Source: Sphagnum compactum (taxonomy: Eukaryota; Bryophyta; Sphagnopsida; Sphagnales). From it: DNA of 64,000 bases. The stretch is taken from positions 10,536,875-10,600,874 of the forward strand of contig OZ234495.1 of assembly GCA_965153455.1 (NCBI GenBank), written 5' to 3'. The stretch's first letter is position 1. Each line of letters starts with the position of its first letter. Both the position numbers and the translations under genes were made by a program. This document shows positions 62,101 to 64,000 of the stretch, piece by piece. Below the pieces are notes generated by a model. The model was given only the letters and a program-made list of their open reading frames with translations, was not told where the DNA came from and searched no databases.

Positions 62101-64000
62101 TCCTGGTGAAATTCAACATGAGAGAATTGGATTCTTTGATCAACAGTCACTTGGGTCATCTTCTCTTAACTTGCATGTGTAAGAATTGTAACTGTCTGAG
62201 CGTGGCTCCATCTTCTTCTTTTGACTAGTAGGAGAAATGGGTGGTTGGGTGGTTGGGGGGGCGCGCTGCAGATAGGACAGCATCTCAAATATGGAGTACT
62301 GCAGAAAGATGAGTTCAAGATTGTGTATGTAGCACCTATGAAGGTACCTTCCTCTTCCCCACCTTTTGCTCCATATTCTAATTGTATTCTCAGAGGATTG
62401 ACTGATGATCTAATTCACAGATTGCAGAGCCAATTGGCTAACAAAAATATTCCAGTTTGTTGCAGCATCAGTTCCTCAAATCTAATTCGCATCACCAATG
62501 TGTTCATGCTTGTGGTTTGTATTGGGTACATGAAACTATGCTGAACTTTCTGTGATAGGCAGGCTCTTGCAGCAGAGATGACATCTGCATTCAGTCGTAG
62601 GCTAGCACCGTTGGGTGTGGTTGTCAAGGAGCTTACTGGTGATATGCAGCTAACAAAGCGCGAGCTTGAAGAGACTCAGGTTATCTATCCTTTTTAGTCT
62701 CTTCATTCTAAGTCTCTTCCTTGCATGGTAGCATTTGTGGGGCATGTGCTAAGGTGGTTTGTCAGAGGTGTGGGCAAAGCAGATGATTGTGACAACACCA
62801 GAGAAATGGGATGTAATAACTCGCAAGAGCAACGATATGGCACTTGCCACTCTTGTCAAGCTGCTTATAATTGATGAGGTGCACCTTCTCAATGATGATC
62901 GGGGTCCTGTCATTGAAACTCTTGTTGCCCGCACTCTTCGTCAGGTATGCAAGTTTTCTTGATTGGCTACTCCTTCCCCCACAAAACTCCTTTGACTGTC
63001 CAACTTGCTTGTGGAGATAATAGTTGCTGCCATTCTGAGCTGTACAAACTGCTCATGCTCGGTTTCTCAGTGTGAGGGATTCTACTTACCAAGCTGCCAG
63101 TACAATACATTTACAGGTTTCATGATTCCTGACAGGTTCAACATTACCACTTTGGATCTGTAGTACCTATGTGCCTTGGAATCATCTGTAGTACTGTTTT
63201 TGCATGATCTATCAGCAGTTGATGAAGCTGTAGTACTCTGTTTCTAATGATTGACGTCTCGATTTCTGCAGGTGGAATCATCCCAAAGCATGATTCGCAT
63301 AGTTGGTCTTTCGGCAACACTTCCAAATTATCTAGAGGTGGGTATCAGGTTCTTTGGTTGTGTGTTGCTGTGCAATGGTGTGAGAAGTGTTTGGTGCAAG
63401 GTTGAGTTTCATTGAGTTCATCATTTTGGTCATGCTCTGTGCCAATGCCCAGGTTGCCCAGTTCTTAAGAGTAAATCCAGACAAAGGACTGTTCTACTTT
63501 GATGCGAGCTATCGACCTGTCCCACTTTCACAACAGTATATTGGTGTGAGCGAACCCAATTTTGTTCTACGCAACCAGCTGATGAATGATGTTTGCTACA
63601 ACAAGGTATGCTTGGATTTGTTATTCTCTGCTTTTTCCAGTCTTGTCTCCACTGAGTGCTGTTGTTTTGTCATTAAAAGGATGTGCAAAGAGTCAGAAGG
63701 TGGGCTAGTAAAACAATTTTGACTAGAAACTGGTGATGACAGGTACTGGATGCTGTCAAGCGTGGGCAGCAGGCTATGGTTTTTGTGCATTCCCGCAAGG
63801 ACACAGTCAAGACGGCCCGTATCCTGGTACTGCTTGCTCTCTCCAAGTCTCCTTTGGTATTTTTTGTCTTTGGTTTTAGAGTGTTGCAGAACTGGGCTTA
63901 AAACAGTACACTTCATCTTTTTGCAGGTGGAAATTGCTCAACGGAATGCTGAGCAAGGGCATTTCAACGATCTCACAAATATGCCACAGTATGGAATGAT
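59118..64000 (+). CDS. ASCC3/DExH14-type Ski2-like RNA helicase (N-terminal part)
   Basis: Large tandem-cassette Ski2-like helicase; the animal orthologue ASCC3 acts in alkylation repair and in splitting collided ribosomes. Exons in phase: 59118-59275, 59389-59453, 59590-59755, 59864-60362, 60611-60676, 60940-61044, 61198-61518, 61712-61828, 61985-62044, 62272-62343, 62563-62679, 62783-62944, 63272-63337, 63453-63605, 63743-63826 and 63927 to the edge. About 761 residues are in the window. The N-terminal region ([43 protein letters not shown]-like) matches the family. Motif I is [10 protein letters not shown] (500-509), motif Ia PMKALAAEM, motif II DEVH (613-616), motif [12 protein letters not shown] (648-656), and motif IV begins [11 protein letters not shown]. 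The second cassette and the Sec63 units lie beyond the right edge. Similarity to Brr2 is expected, but the N-terminus is the ASCC3 type. Confidence 0.93.

Noticed and set aside
59118-64000. Spliceosomal Brr2 helicase
   Set aside because: The N-terminal region and exon peptides fit the ASCC3/DExH14 branch, and the Brr2 N-terminal PWI-type region is not seen.

Overview
This is nuclear DNA of a green plant (streptophyte). All large genes are split by short GT-AG introns, mostly 70-350 bp. The proteins include plastid SecY, a GEM-like GRAM protein, a trihelix factor, a hybrid histidine kinase and a minor-spliceosome 48K protein. Several short interstitial stretches of the plant telomere repeat TTTAGGG are present. 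Short introns, very AT-rich gene-free blocks of about 10 kb and a non-canonical membrane hybrid kinase suggest a bryophyte, lycophyte or streptophyte alga rather than a flowering plant; that placement is inference.

Layout. 0.2-3.1 kb: an ATAD3-type mitochondrial AAA ATPase (+), 5' end outside the window. 3.4-5.3 kb: exon-like pieces of an unrecognised minus-strand gene or relic. 7.7-10.3 kb: a GEM-like GRAM protein (-). 11-20.5 kb: AT-rich decayed DNA with a Ty3-type reverse transcriptase fossil. 21.6-25.7 kb: a U11-48K-like protein (-). 26.2-27.3 kb: tandem repeats ending in telomere-type repeats. 28.3-32.4 kb: a hybrid histidine kinase (+). 34.5-35.4 kb: a receptor-kinase pseudogene (-). 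35.8-36.7 kb: a 33-bp minisatellite that runs to within about 70 bp of the start of plastid SecY (+, 36.7-39.4 kb). 42.3-45.2 kb: ethanolamine-phosphate cytidylyltransferase (-). 46-56 kb: AT-rich repeats, a probable solo LTR and a short non-autonomous Helitron with both ends intact. 56.4-57.3 kb: a single-exon trihelix/Myb-SANT-like gene (-). 59.1 kb to the end: the N-terminal part of an ASCC3/DExH14-type Ski2-like helicase (+), open at the right edge.

The genes are unrelated housekeeping and regulatory genes with no operon-like logic. I joined exons by eye from splice consensus, reading phase and remembered family sequences; phases close in every model marked high confidence. The most notable items are the intact small Helitron, the atypical hybrid histidine kinase with a Cys-rich upstream ORF, the U11-48K gene with a probable GC-AG intron and long N-terminal extension, the minisatellite abutting the SecY start, and a perfect 15-bp hairpin next to a telomere-type repeat. 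I saw no clearly undescribed multi-gene system.
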